This document shows positions 1 to 6,700 of a stretch of DNA of 38,070 bases, piece by piece. Location: positions 1 to 38,070 of IMG/VR virus record IMGVR_UViG_3300005536_000289, one strand, 5' to 3'. Position 1 is the first letter of the stretch, and each line of letters starts with the position of its first letter. The notes beneath the pieces were generated by a model. That model saw only the letters and a program-made list of their open reading frames with translations, was not told the DNA's origin and did not search any database. The translations under genes were made by a program, and so were the position numbers. This DNA is from a virus.

Positions 1-148
1 GACCTCGACCTGAGTGGCTACGGGCACCAGCTGCCCAATTCACTTCAGTCCGTCGGTGGTTACCTCTACCTGAGGGGCTACGGGCACCAGCTGCCCAATT
101 CACTTCAGTCCGTCGGTGGTTACCTCGACCTGAGGGGCTACGGGCACC
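1..148 (+). repeat. 60-bp tandem repeat, about 2.5 copies, coding for LRR units
   Basis: Positions 1-60 and 61-120 differ at only three bases, and 121-148 continues the same unit before the sequence diverges. The unit length keeps the reading frame (20 codons). Near-identity at silent positions points to recent duplication or gene conversion rather than old protein repeats. The array runs off the left edge, so the true copy number is unknown. Confidence 0.9.
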
Positions 149-192
149 CACTCCCGGACGGAATTGTTGTCAAAGGCAAGACCATCCGGTAG
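1..192 (+). CDS. C-terminal end of a leucine-rich-repeat protein (partial)
   Basis: The frame is open from the first base and stops with TAG at 190-192, so only the last 63 codons are here. Two and a half units of a 20-residue repeat are visible, each built as LPxSLQSVGGYLxLRGYGHQ, which is a short bacterial leucine-rich-repeat pattern; the chain then ends with a polar tail (DGIVVKGKTIR). Proteins of this repeat type usually act in protein-protein binding, and in phages they may sit in receptor-binding or host-interaction proteins. No start, signal peptide or other domain can be seen, so the role is open. The next gene starts 4 nt after the stop, so both may be co-transcribed. The LRR assignment is fairly sure; the function is unknown. 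Confidence 0.7.
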   Translation, partial: DLDLSGYGHQLPNSLQSVGGYLYLRGYGHQLPNSLQSVGGYLDLRGYGHPLPDGIVVKGKTIR

Positions 193-195
193 GCC

Positions 196-528
196 ATGGA
201 CCGACTCGATCAAATTCGCGAGGAGCTCCGCCAGATCAAAGAGCTCCTCGCGTCACCACCCGAAAGGCCCGACGACCTCGTCGGCGCCTCCTACATTGCC
301 GCGCGGACCGGACTCGCCGAGCGGACCGTCCTCGACGGAAAAGCCGGGACCAGCGCGATCCCGCGCGTCGAGCTCAAAAGCGACGGCGCCAAACGGCCCC
401 TCATTCGATTCCAGCGAGCCGCCGCCGACAAATGGATCCGCGACCTGGCCACCAAGGCCGTCGCTAAACAACCGCGAGAGCGCGCCCTCCGCCTACTCAA
501 ACGAAAACCGAGGAGATCCGCCGCATGA
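196..528 (+). CDS. Small helix-turn-helix DNA-binding protein (excisionase/AlpA-like)
   Basis: This 110-residue protein has a charged N-terminal helix (residues 1-20), then a stretch around residues 28-80 reading LVGASYIAARTGLAERTVLD, followed by a basic strand-turn (RPLIRFQRAAADKWI). That layout matches MerR/excisionase-type winged helices, in which a helix-turn-helix is followed by a short wing. The C-terminus is Arg/Lys-rich. Such proteins act as recombination directionality factors or small regulators; with a tyrosine recombinase 5 kb downstream, an Xis-like role is possible but unproven. The ATG lies 4 nt after the LRR stop without a strong ribosome binding site, which suggests translational coupling. 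The stop overlaps the next start by 4 nt. Confidence 0.6.
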   Translation: MDRLDQIREELRQIKELLASPPERPDDLVGASYIAARTGLAERTVLDGKAGTSAIPRVELKSDGAKRPLIRFQRAAADKWIRDLATKAVAKQPRERALRLLKRKPRRSAA

Positions 529-881
529 GGAAGATCAAGGAACGCAAACGCCGGAAACTTCTCGAGAAGGCCGTCGCCACCATCACGAACCGCCGCGCCA
601 AATCCGCCGAGCCCGTCGAGCCAAAGCCCGAGCCGAAATCGGGAGATCTCAGTCACCGAAAAGCCGTGAGCCGACAGGCCGTTCGCTACAACCCCATGAC
701 GGCGCCTAACTCGAAACTGACCGACACCCGCGGCGTCCCTTACGAAATCGGCCCCAAAGGCCAACTCACTCGAGTCCGCCCAAAACTGCAGCGCACCATG
801 CGCGAAATTCGCCAGAAGTTGAACGAAACGCCAACAGGCAAAAGGAAAAAAGGAAAAGGGACCGACGGCGAGAAGGTTTAA
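525..881 (+). CDS. Hypothetical basic protein
   Basis: I do not recognise this 118-residue protein. It is very rich in Lys and Arg at both ends (MRKIKERKRRKLLEKAV at the start, GKRKKGKGTDGEKV at the end). The middle (about residues 60-85) contains a more ordered segment, TRGVPYEIGPKGQLTRV. The charge suggests nucleic-acid binding, but no known fold is evident. It begins with an ATGA overlap with the helix-turn-helix gene, so the two are likely translated together. Long reverse-strand frames over the same region are by-products of GC-rich codon use. Confidence 0.55.
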   Translation: MRKIKERKRRKLLEKAVATITNRRAKSAEPVEPKPEPKSGDLSHRKAVSRQAVRYNPMTAPNSKLTDTRGVPYEIGPKGQLTRVRPKLQRTMREIRQKLNETPTGKRKKGKGTDGEKV

Positions 882-931
882 CCGGACCCACGCCGACGAT
901 CCCCATAACTCCAAGCGAAAGGAATCAACCC

Positions 932-1270
932 ATGATCTCAGAAAACGCCTTCACCGAGAAGGACCAAAAAATCCTCGAGGCCACACCACTCCGCTCCGAA
1001 ATGGCCAGTCCTAGCGAATGGATCGTCCGCGTCGACGCCAAACCCGACGACCTGATCACCGTTTGCGTTTGGCCGAGCTCCCGCGGCGACGAATTGATCA
1101 TCGCGTGCGCCTGTCCGGACAACGCTCGCGATCTTCCCTGCCCTCATGCGCTCGACGTCCGGAACCAGATCAGAGCAAACGACGAGATCCTGGTCCAACT
1201 TCTCAAACGAAACACAAGAGCCGCCACCGTCGGCCATGACTACGGAAAGGGACTCGGACCCTTCTACTGA
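932..1270 (+). CDS. SWIM-type zinc-finger mini-protein
   Basis: The 112-residue product has a CxCx(n)CxH arrangement at Cys59, Cys61, Cys70 and His72 (CACPDNARDLPCPH), preceded by beta-type segments (WIVRVDAK, LITVCVWPSS). This is the signature of the SWIM zinc finger, usually found as part of larger proteins (SWI2/SNF2 ATPases, transposases, E3 ligases) and thought to bind DNA or protein. Here it stands almost alone. An AAAGGA ribosome binding site lies about 8 nt before the ATG. The C-terminal 25 residues are polar. The motif is clear; the biological role is unknown. Confidence 0.65.
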   Translation: MISENAFTEKDQKILEATPLRSEMASPSEWIVRVDAKPDDLITVCVWPSSRGDELIIACACPDNARDLPCPHALDVRNQIRANDEILVQLLKRNTRAATVGHDYGKGLGPFY

Positions 1271-1566
1271 CAGGCCGGTCCAAACGCCGAAAGTCCGGAT
1301 TGCCTATTTTTCGCCCTCAAATGAGGAGCCCAAAACACGCAACCCGCGACTCCCGCGACCGGTAGCTCCGCCGCGGCTGATGAGGCAAAGCTCGACCAGC
1401 CCCACAGAATTTTGGAAAAGGAGAAAACACCTCCGATTTAATTGATCGCTTTTCACGGAACGGGCCGGGGACGAAGGGACAAAAGACGCGGCGACTGTTG
1501 CGAGCACCGCGGCGACCACACCCCCTCGATCCCGGCCTGGACCCGCCGGAGGGAAAACAATTTCCG
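1271..1566. other. Longest non-coding gap of the window
   Basis: About 296 nt separate the SWIM-like gene from the next coding region. No frame with a convincing start and codon pattern crosses it. It contains an AT-richer stretch (1408-1450) in otherwise GC-rich DNA, with a possible promoter and a short inverted repeat, making it the best place for a regulatory region driving the ParB-recombinase operon. Nothing else stands out. Confidence 0.5.
1412..1442 (+). promoter_or_regulatory. Possible promoter with internal inverted repeat
   Basis: TTGGAA at 1412-1417 and TTTAAT at 1437-1442 are separated by 19 nt, slightly long for a sigma70-type promoter. Between them lies GGAG (1420-1423), a 7-nt loop and CTCC (1431-1434), a small dyad where a repressor could bind. 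The only support is position (start of a long co-directional operon) and local AT-richness. Host promoter rules are unknown, so this is tentative. Confidence 0.25.
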
Positions 1567-1929
1567 ATGCCAAAAACCCCTCGCTTTATAGCGATCGTGA
1601 CACCCGGAAAAACAAAGCGCTTTCGAGTGTTCGATCGCTACTCAAAAAACAGCTACTCCGCCACCGACGACCGAAAACTCGCCGAGGAGCTCGCCGCCGA
1701 ATTCTCCAGGACCTACGCGCGGCCCTGGTATGCGCGACCCCTCGCCTGGATCCTTCGCCGGCCGCTACCGATGCCCGCGCCAGACCCGATCGATATTCCG
1801 GAACCCGAACCCGTCCCGGAATGGAAAAAACGCGTCGCGAGAATTAACGCGCACATAGACACGCATCGACAGCGCGAACTTCTCGCCGGCGGAGGCCGGA
1901 TCCTCGAGATCGACTCAGCCAACAATTAG
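1567..1929 (+). CDS. Hypothetical protein with Pro-rich linker
   Basis: I chose the ATG at 1567; a GGAGGG lies upstream, though the spacing is long, and an open frame continues farther upstream without a better start. The 120-residue product begins MPKTPRFIAIVTPGKTKRF and has a beta-rich N-terminal part (FIAIVTPGKTKRFRVFDRYSKNSYSATDD, residues about 7-38) that may be a small substrate or DNA-binding fold. A helical segment (LAEELAAEF) and a proline-rich linker (PMPAPDPIDIPEPEPVP) follow, then a charged helix. I do not recognise the family. It sits 13 nt upstream of the ParB gene and probably shares its transcript. Confidence 0.55.
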   Translation: MPKTPRFIAIVTPGKTKRFRVFDRYSKNSYSATDDRKLAEELAAEFSRTYARPWYARPLAWILRRPLPMPAPDPIDIPEPEPVPEWKKRVARINAHIDTHRQRELLAGGGRILEIDSANN

Positions 1930-1942
1930 GAAAGGGAACCCA

Positions 1943-4078
1943 ATGAGCGCAACCGAACCCAAGCAAACCGCACCCGAAAGCGACGTCGCCAACCTACTCC
2001 CCCCGGAGTTAAAGGCTACCGGCTGGAGACTCCACCAGGCCGGCGAAAAATGGCGCGCCAAAAACCAAACCCTCGGCCTTTTCTCCTCCGCGTGTGACTA
2101 CCCAGGAGACGCGATCGAGGCCGCTCGAAAACTCGCCGCCGGCCAGAAATCGATCCTCGACGGTCGACTCGGGACCATTACCTTTACAGACCCGGATCCG
2201 CCAGGGAGCGCCGGCGAGATGATCCGCTGTCCTGAATGCGGAATCGCCGACGAGCTCGAGCCGAAGTTTGTCGACAACAAGCTAGTCAGTTTCACTTGCC
2301 CGCGCGGCCACGAATTCAACGGCAACGAGTCGAAGTCGAAACCAGCCGGAAAAAAGAAAACGCCGGCGCCCGAGATCCCGAAGGACGCTTTTGCTTTTTA
2401 TGTCGAGCTCAAATACCTCGACGCCTCCACCACCAACGCTCGCCAGATATTCGACGAAGTAAAACTCGCCGAACTCGCCGCCTCAGTCGCCGATCGCGGA
2501 ATTCTCGAGCCGCTGATCGTCCGGCCAGGAAAGAAACCCGGCCGTTATGAAATCGTCGCCGGCGAGCGACGCTTTCGCGCCGCCAAGATCGCAAAGCTCC
2601 CCCTGGTCCCGATCATTCTCCGGAACCTCACGGACGCCGAGGCCGAAGAGATCCAGACAATCGAAAACGACCAGCGCGAGGACCTCAACGCCTTCGAGCG
2701 AGGCGCCGGTTACATAAAACTGATCGAGCGCCATGGCCACACACCCGAAACGCTCGCCGCGGCCGTGCAAAAATCGAAAACCTTCATCTACGACCAGATC
2801 AAACTCGCGAGGCTCCCCGAGCGCGCGCAAAAGGCCCTACTCGAGGGAACGATCCCGCAGTCGACCGCCACGCTGATTGCCCGCATCCCCAGCGAGAAAC
2901 GACGCGAAGCCGCGGCCGAAGAGATCGTCGGAGCAAAGCCCTACCCGTCGGCGACCTATACCAACGACCAGCTCAGTTTTCGCCAGGCAAAAAGTTTGAT
3001 CGAGCGAAACTTTTGCACTCAGCTAAAAGGCGCGCCCTTTAATCGCGACGACGCGACCCTGGTCCCGGCCGCCGGCGCCTGTTCCACTTGCCCCAAACTC
3101 ACCGGCAACAACCGGATCGAATTCCCGGAAGGCCGTGCGGACGTCTGCACCGATCCGCAATGCTTCAACCAGAAGATCGCCGCCCACGATGCCCGGACCA
3201 GGACTAAGGCAAAGGAAAACGAGATCAAGGTCCTGTCCGCTTCCGAAACTAAGAAGCTTTTCAGCTACGGAGAGCTCAACCACTACAACGCCGGCGCCGC
3301 CTACCTCGACCTCGCCGAACAATGCAACCTCGACAAACAGAAGAAAAAACGGAGCTACAAACAGCTCCTCGGCGACGCCGTCGCGCCTGTCCTCGCCATC
3401 AACCCGCAAAGCCACCGCGCCCACTACCTTGTGACCAGGAAAGAAGCCGCGCCGATCCTCCTGAAAACTCACAACATCAAGATCAGTGTGCCGAGCCCGT
3501 CGGCCTCCGGATCCAAAGCGAAGAAGGACCCGCAATCCGAAGCCAAACGCCAGCTCGAGCAAAATGTTTTTGAGCTTGCCGTCCAACTCGCCGGCGAGGA
3601 AATCGCGCTCCAGGCCGAAGTCGCCGGCGCCGTGATCTCACGCTCGCCCGGAGCCTCCGAGTACATGAAACCGGTCGCGCTCCTCATGTTCGAGAACTCC
3701 CTCAACATCGGCGACGGAGACGCGGAGGAGCGCATCGCGATCCGCTTTGGCCTAATTTCGCCACCGAAGGAAAAGTCGAAGGCGACAAAAAAACACTTGA
3801 GCCGCAACGTCACGGCTTGGAAAGCCCTCCAGAAACTCGTCGAAAAAGGGAGCCCGAGCTCCTCGGCCGAACAGATTTTCGGCGCAGCTTTGCAAATGGA
3901 ATTCGTCGCCGATAGTTACGGCCACAAACTCGACGATCGCCAACAACGGATCCTCAAAATGTTCCCGCGCGTCGGCGCCTTCGAGTCCTACCTGGTCCGC
4001 GCGCGTGAACAGCTCACCAAACCGCCCGAGGCCGCGCCGGCGAAAACGAAAGCCGCCGCGGGAGGCCGCGGGAAATGA
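1943..4078 (+). CDS. Large ParB/Spo0J-family protein with zinc modules
   Basis: The 711-residue protein has four visible parts. The N-terminal 125 residues include a zinc-ribbon-like pair (CPEC at 96-99, then CPRGH near 119). Residues about 155-250 form a ParB N-terminal domain with the nucleotide-binding motif GERRFRAA near 206 and the ENDQREDLNAFE motif near 240. A helix-turn-helix of the ParB/KorB type follows (about 253-300). A second Cys module (CSTCPK near 379, CTDPQC near 400) precedes a long helical C-terminal region and a Lys/Ala-rich tail. Typical ParB proteins are about 280-350 residues and clamp onto parS DNA using CTP; the doubled length and Cys modules are known in some phage and plasmid homologues. 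No ParA-type ATPase is in the window. A GGAAAGGGAA ribosome binding site precedes the ATG. It could partition the genome, occlude other DNA transactions or regulate transcription. Confidence 0.88.
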   Translation: MSATEPKQTAPESDVANLLPPELKATGWRLHQAGEKWRAKNQTLGLFSSACDYPGDAIEAARKLAAGQKSILDGRLGTITFTDPDPPGSAGEMIRCPECGIADELEPKFVDNKLVSFTCPRGHEFNGNESKSKPAGKKKTPAPEIPKDAFAFYVELKYLDASTTNARQIFDEVKLAELAASVADRGILEPLIVRPGKKPGRYEIVAGERRFRAAKIAKLPLVPIILRNLTDAEAEEIQTIENDQREDLNAFERGAGYIKLIERHGHTPETLAAAVQKSKTFIYDQIKLARLPERAQKALLEGTIPQSTATLIARIPSEKRREAAAEEIVGAKPYPSATYTNDQLSFRQAKSLIERNFCTQLKGAPFNRDDATLVPAAGACSTCPKLTGNNRIEFPEGRADVCTDPQCFNQKIAAHDARTRTKAKENEIKVLSASETKKLFSYGELNHYNAGAAYLDLAEQCNLDKQKKKRSYKQLLGDAVAPVLAINPQSHRAHYLVTRKEAAPILLKTHNIKISVPSPSASGSKAKKDPQSEAKRQLEQNVFELAVQLAGEEIALQAEVAGAVISRSPGASEYMKPVALLMFENSLNIGDGDAEERIAIRFGLISPPKEKSKATKKHLSRNVTAWKALQKLVEKGSPSSSAEQIFGAALQMEFVADSYGHKLDDRQQRILKMFPRVGAFESYLVRAREQLTKPPEAAPAKTKAAAGGRGK

Positions 4079-4179
4079 AAGGAACCTTTTTTCGGCCGGC
4101 CGACGTCGCCCGTTTTCTAAAACTGGTCGTCGGCCTCGCCCTGGTCCTCCTCTGTTTTCTACTTTTGCGAGCGCGATAG
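4075..4179 (+). CDS. 34-residue single-pass membrane peptide
   Basis: A short frame starts with an ATG that overlaps the ParB stop (ATGA at 4075-4078) and ends with TAG at 4177-4179. The peptide has a polar N-terminus (MKGTFFRPADVARF), one hydrophobic helix of about 17 residues (LVVGLALVLLCFLLL) and a positively charged end (RAR). Stop-start coupling and the clean membrane segment argue that it is real. Phages use such peptides as holins, superinfection-exclusion factors or membrane anchors; nothing here decides between these. Confidence 0.5.
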   Translation: MKGTFFRPADVARFLKLVVGLALVLLCFLLLRAR

Positions 4180-4192
4180 GAGACGAGAGAAC

Positions 4193-4999
4193 TTGCCAAA
4201 CCCGATCAATCTGATCAGCGCAACGAATTGGCCGGCCAGACGGCCAGACGGCCAGACGGCCAACGCTCAATCCGATCCCGTTCCGTCGGTAAAAGGATCG
4301 AGCCACCGGCCTGGTCTAGTGAGAATTGAGGCCCGCGTTCCGTCGCAAATTGGCCGAAAATTCAAACTTCTTTGCGCCGTTAACCACCTCGAGATCAAGG
4401 ACGTTCTAACGGACCTGATCTCACAGTGGAACGACGCAATGACTGGCCGGCCAGACGGCCAGACGGCCCTCAGTCAGGATCTTGATGATCCTAGATCTGA
4501 CCGACTGACCAGAGATGATGAGGAAAAGAAATTTTTAGCCTCATCGTCAGATCATGTGATGGGACGGCCAGACGGCCAGGACTCCGTCGCCCAAAAGCGC
4601 CGGGAGATCCTCGCCTACTACACAATCCTGATCGGAAATCCGATCAGACAAAACGACCTCGACTTCCTCGAAACCATTCTCAACCTACCGACCGCCGCCA
4701 TTCGTGCCGGGATTGCTCAATCACTTCTGAAGTGCACGACGCGAGTCGGATCCCTCCGCTATTGCGAAGGCGCGATCGAAGAGAACCTCGAAAAAGGAAG
4801 CGCGGAAAACGGTTACGCCGTCTACCTCGAAACCGTCCTCCTCCGCGAGGGACTTTGGAAAACCGAGCTAACAGCCCTCGACCCTGCAGAAATGGAAAAG
4901 ACTCTCAGACGTCGAGGACTAACCCAACAAAACCTCCCCGGATCCGGCGCCGACGTCGTCGACATACGGCCGGGACAAACAGGAAAGGATCCCGAATGA
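4193..4999 (+). CDS. Putative replication initiator with origin repeats in its own gene
   Basis: The frame starts at TTG 4193, behind a GGAGACGAGAGA ribosome binding site. Residues about 42-80 (VRIEARVPSQIGRKFKLLCA then EIKDVLTDLISQW) look like a ribbon-helix-helix DNA-binding unit. Residues 81-133 are a polar linker containing RPDGQ repeats. Residues about 134-200 (ILAYYTILIGNPIRQNDLDF and onwards) form a helical region reminiscent of C-terminal domains of DnaD-like initiators; this last point is weak. DNA coding for the N-terminus and linker carries 8-bp GGCCAGAC repeats and a palindromic AT-richer stretch. Phage lambda places its origin the same way, inside the linker-coding part of gene O. 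It sits between parB and the recombinase in one operon. It could instead be a centromere-binding or regulatory protein of the CopG/ParG kind. Confidence 0.55.
   Translation: MPNPINLISATNWPARRPDGQTANAQSDPVPSVKGSSHRPGLVRIEARVPSQIGRKFKLLCAVNHLEIKDVLTDLISQWNDAMTGRPDGQTALSQDLDDPRSDRLTRDDEEKKFLASSSDHVMGRPDGQDSVAQKRREILAYYTILIGNPIRQNDLDFLETILNLPTAAIRAGIAQSLLKCTTRVGSLRYCEGAIEENLEKGSAENGYAVYLETVLLREGLWKTELTALDPAEMEKTLRRRGLTQQNLPGSGADVVDIRPGQTGKDPE
4234..4580. other. Candidate replication origin: GGCCAGAC iterons around an AT-richer palindromic core
   Basis: Direct 8-bp repeats GGCCAGAC occur three and a half times at 4234-4262, two and a half times at 4449-4468, and once plus a partial at 4566-4579. 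The first two clusters are preceded by the palindrome TGGCCGGCCA (4229-4238 and 4444-4453). Between the second and third cluster lies an AT-richer stretch with an inverted repeat AGGATC/GATCCT (4476-4481 and 4487-4492), the palindrome AGATCT (4493-4498), a 10-bp hairpin (4514-4523 with 4539-4548, one G-T wobble, 15-nt A/T-rich loop) and four GATC sites. Eight is not a multiple of three, so selection on the peptide does not easily explain the repeats. The arrangement fits iterons plus an unwinding element; a ParB-binding site is the main alternative. Confidence 0.5.
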
Positions 5000-5253
5000 A
5001 ATCATCGACCGACACGCCGACCGAACAGGCCGTCGCAGACTTTAGAAAAACCGGAGTTATGCCGACTCGGCTCACTCTTCGCTTTCTCGCCCTGATTAAC
5101 AAAAAAGAGCTCGCCGGCTTGTCGCGAAAACTGAAACTCGCGATCGACAACCATGAGCTCCCCAACACCGGCGGCCGCGCGCGGAAGCGACGCCAGTGGG
5201 CCCAATTCGAGCGCGTCCAAAGCGAACGTCGACAGCGAGGACATATCAAGTAG
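4996..5253 (+). CDS. Small basic helical protein
   Basis: The ATG at 4996 overlaps the previous stop (ATGA), giving an 85-residue protein; the frame stays open farther upstream, but that part shadows the initiator gene. The product is mostly helical and strongly basic at its end (RARKRRQWAQFERVQSERRQ). A central segment (TRLTLRFLALINKKELAGLS) could pack as a short helical hairpin. The charge and operon position suggest a DNA- or RNA-binding accessory of replication or partition. No family is recognised. Confidence 0.6.
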   Translation: MKSSTDTPTEQAVADFRKTGVMPTRLTLRFLALINKKELAGLSRKLKLAIDNHELPNTGGRARKRRQWAQFERVQSERRQRGHIK

Positions 5254-5263
5254 CGGGGAAAAA

Positions 5264-5578
5264 ATGCGAATCGGGAGTTGTGAAAAATGCGGCGCGAAAA
5301 TTATGGACGCGAGACACGTCCGCACTAACAAACCCGCGCCGATCGAAGTGCAACCGTCCGACGATGGAAACGTCCTCGTCACTGGTACCAAATACGAGAT
5401 CGTCCCCAAAGCCGAGCGCCAGAGAGTAAAGGATCGCGGCTTTGTCCTCCGTAAAAATCACTTCGCAACTTGCGCCTACGCGAAGAGCTTCGCAAAACCA
5501 AAACCGAAGTCGACGCGAGCGATCGCCGCGGCCGCCAACAACGTGATCACCGGACCCTGGGAGAAATACCAAAATTGA
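5264..5578 (+). CDS. Small Cys-pair (zinc-ribbon-like) protein
   Basis: I place the start at ATG 5264, directly behind GGGGAAAAA; earlier in-frame starts would run into the previous gene. The 104-residue protein opens with CEKC (Cys6, Cys9), and a possible second half-site, His66 and Cys70, follows in NHFATCAY. Between them is a beta-rich region with polar loops (APIEVQPSDDGNVLVTG). The end is basic. A structural zinc site is likely; the function is unknown. Its last bases overlap the recombinase start (TTGA). Confidence 0.6.
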   Translation: MRIGSCEKCGAKIMDARHVRTNKPAPIEVQPSDDGNVLVTGTKYEIVPKAERQRVKDRGFVLRKNHFATCAYAKSFAKPKPKSTRAIAAAANNVITGPWEKYQN

Positions 5579-6579
5579 AACCCGAGCTCCGCCTGGTCAG
5601 AGATGCAACGGCGCCGCGCCTCGAGATGCGCGACCCGGTTGTCCTGTACTTGTCGACACTCGGCCGAAGTGGCCGGCGGACCATGAAATCGAAACTCGAA
5701 ACACTCAAGCGACTCCTACAACTCGAGACCCTCGAGCCGCGCGAGCTTTGTGTTGTCGCTTTTGCAGGAAAGGCCGCCCTCCAGGATGCCGGCGCCGCAC
5801 CGTCGACCATTAACGCGACCCTTTGCGCTCTAAAGGGGGTCGCGCGCGCAGCCTGGCAAACTGGCCAGCTCACCGCGGAGGACCTCCAGAAAGTCCGCGA
5901 CGTTCGATCTGTCCGAGGATCCCGACTCGCCGCCGGCCGCGAACACACGCCCAAAGAATTGGAGGACGCCCTCGCCGCCTGTATGCGTGACAAATCGCCG
6001 GCCGGAGTCCGCGACGCGGCCATCATCGCCGTCCAATACAACCTCGGCTGCAGACGCGCCGAATGCCCAAGCCTCGATCTCAACGACTACTCCCCGACCA
6101 GCCAAACGATCCTGGTCAAAGGCAAAGGCGACAAAGAAAGGATCGGCTACACAGTCGACAAGGGAGCGAGCGCAGCGATCGCCGGCTGGCTCGACGCGCG
6201 CGGACTCAAACCGGGCCCGCTATTTTGTCCGGTCACTCGAGACGGAAAAATCATTCTCCGCCGCTTAACCGACCAGGCCATCTACAACGCGATCACAAAA
6301 AGAGGACGCGAAGCCGGGATCCCCAACTTCACGCCCCACAATCTTCGCCGAACCTTTGCCACCGAGCTCCTCGAGCGCGGCGCCGACGTCTTGGTTGTCC
6401 AACGACTCCTCGGCCATGCCAGCGTCGACACAACCAGACTCTACGACCGCCGCGGCGACGGAGCGCACCGTCGCGCCGCCGGTCTGCTTTCCCTTCCCTA
6501 CCAAGACCAAAAACAACCCGAGCTCCCATGGGGAGACGGAAAAACGAAAGGACCAAAAACAGAAACGGCCCCCGCGTAG
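5575..6579 (+). CDS. Tyrosine site-specific recombinase (integrase/Xer family)
   Basis: The catalytic set of the family is complete: Arg160 with Glu163 in GCRRAEC, Lys in the VKGKGDKER turn near 187, His255 and Arg258 in PHNLRRTF, His281 in LLGHAS, and Tyr290 in TRLYDR. The first 110 residues form the usual helical core-binding domain. At 334 residues it matches Xer-type recombinases and compact integrases, without an obvious extra arm-binding domain. I chose TTG 5575 (overlapping the previous stop, GGGAGA about 10 nt upstream); an ATG at 5470 would overlap the upstream gene by over 100 nt. Such enzymes integrate phage DNA or resolve replicon dimers. Lying in one operon with ParB and an initiator-like gene, dimer resolution is at least as likely as integration. 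The C-terminal tail is Lys/Pro-rich. Confidence 0.93.
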   Translation: MKPELRLVRDATAPRLEMRDPVVLYLSTLGRSGRRTMKSKLETLKRLLQLETLEPRELCVVAFAGKAALQDAGAAPSTINATLCALKGVARAAWQTGQLTAEDLQKVRDVRSVRGSRLAAGREHTPKELEDALAACMRDKSPAGVRDAAIIAVQYNLGCRRAECPSLDLNDYSPTSQTILVKGKGDKERIGYTVDKGASAAIAGWLDARGLKPGPLFCPVTRDGKIILRRLTDQAIYNAITKRGREAGIPNFTPHNLRRTFATELLERGADVLVVQRLLGHASVDTTRLYDRRGDGAHRRAAGLLSLPYQDQKQPELPWGDGKTKGPKTETAPA

Positions 6580-6669
6580 CGAGCGCCGACCGCGGGGACC
6601 GAATCAATTTTTTCGCACCAACTGAACCCAAGGAAGGGCCCGACGTAGCAGAGAGCCGACCGGCGGACC
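6575..6669 (+). repeat. Imperfect direct repeat around the end of the recombinase gene
   Basis: CGTAGC followed by GCCGACCG and GGACC appears at 6575-6600, where it overlaps the recombinase stop, and again at 6644-6669, with a variable 5-6 nt stretch inside each copy. The copies lie in the 180-nt gap after the recombinase gene, where attachment or resolution sites are often found. Similarity is partial, so chance in GC-rich DNA is not excluded. Confidence 0.3.
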
Positions 6670-6700
6670 CAACCCCCAACAATTAAACCCGAGCGCGCCG

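Noticed and set aside
1-148. Repeat array read as a CRISPR
   Set aside because: Units are 60 bp, contiguous without spacers, in frame and give leucine-rich repeats; no cas genes are present.
291-914. Long reverse-strand frame over the first genes
   Set aside because: It opposes three tightly coupled forward genes with good starts, and its sequence is low-complexity.
6063-6686. 207-codon forward frame overlapping the recombinase gene
   Set aside because: It is an Arg/Pro-rich out-of-frame reading of the recombinase, with no recognisable fold.
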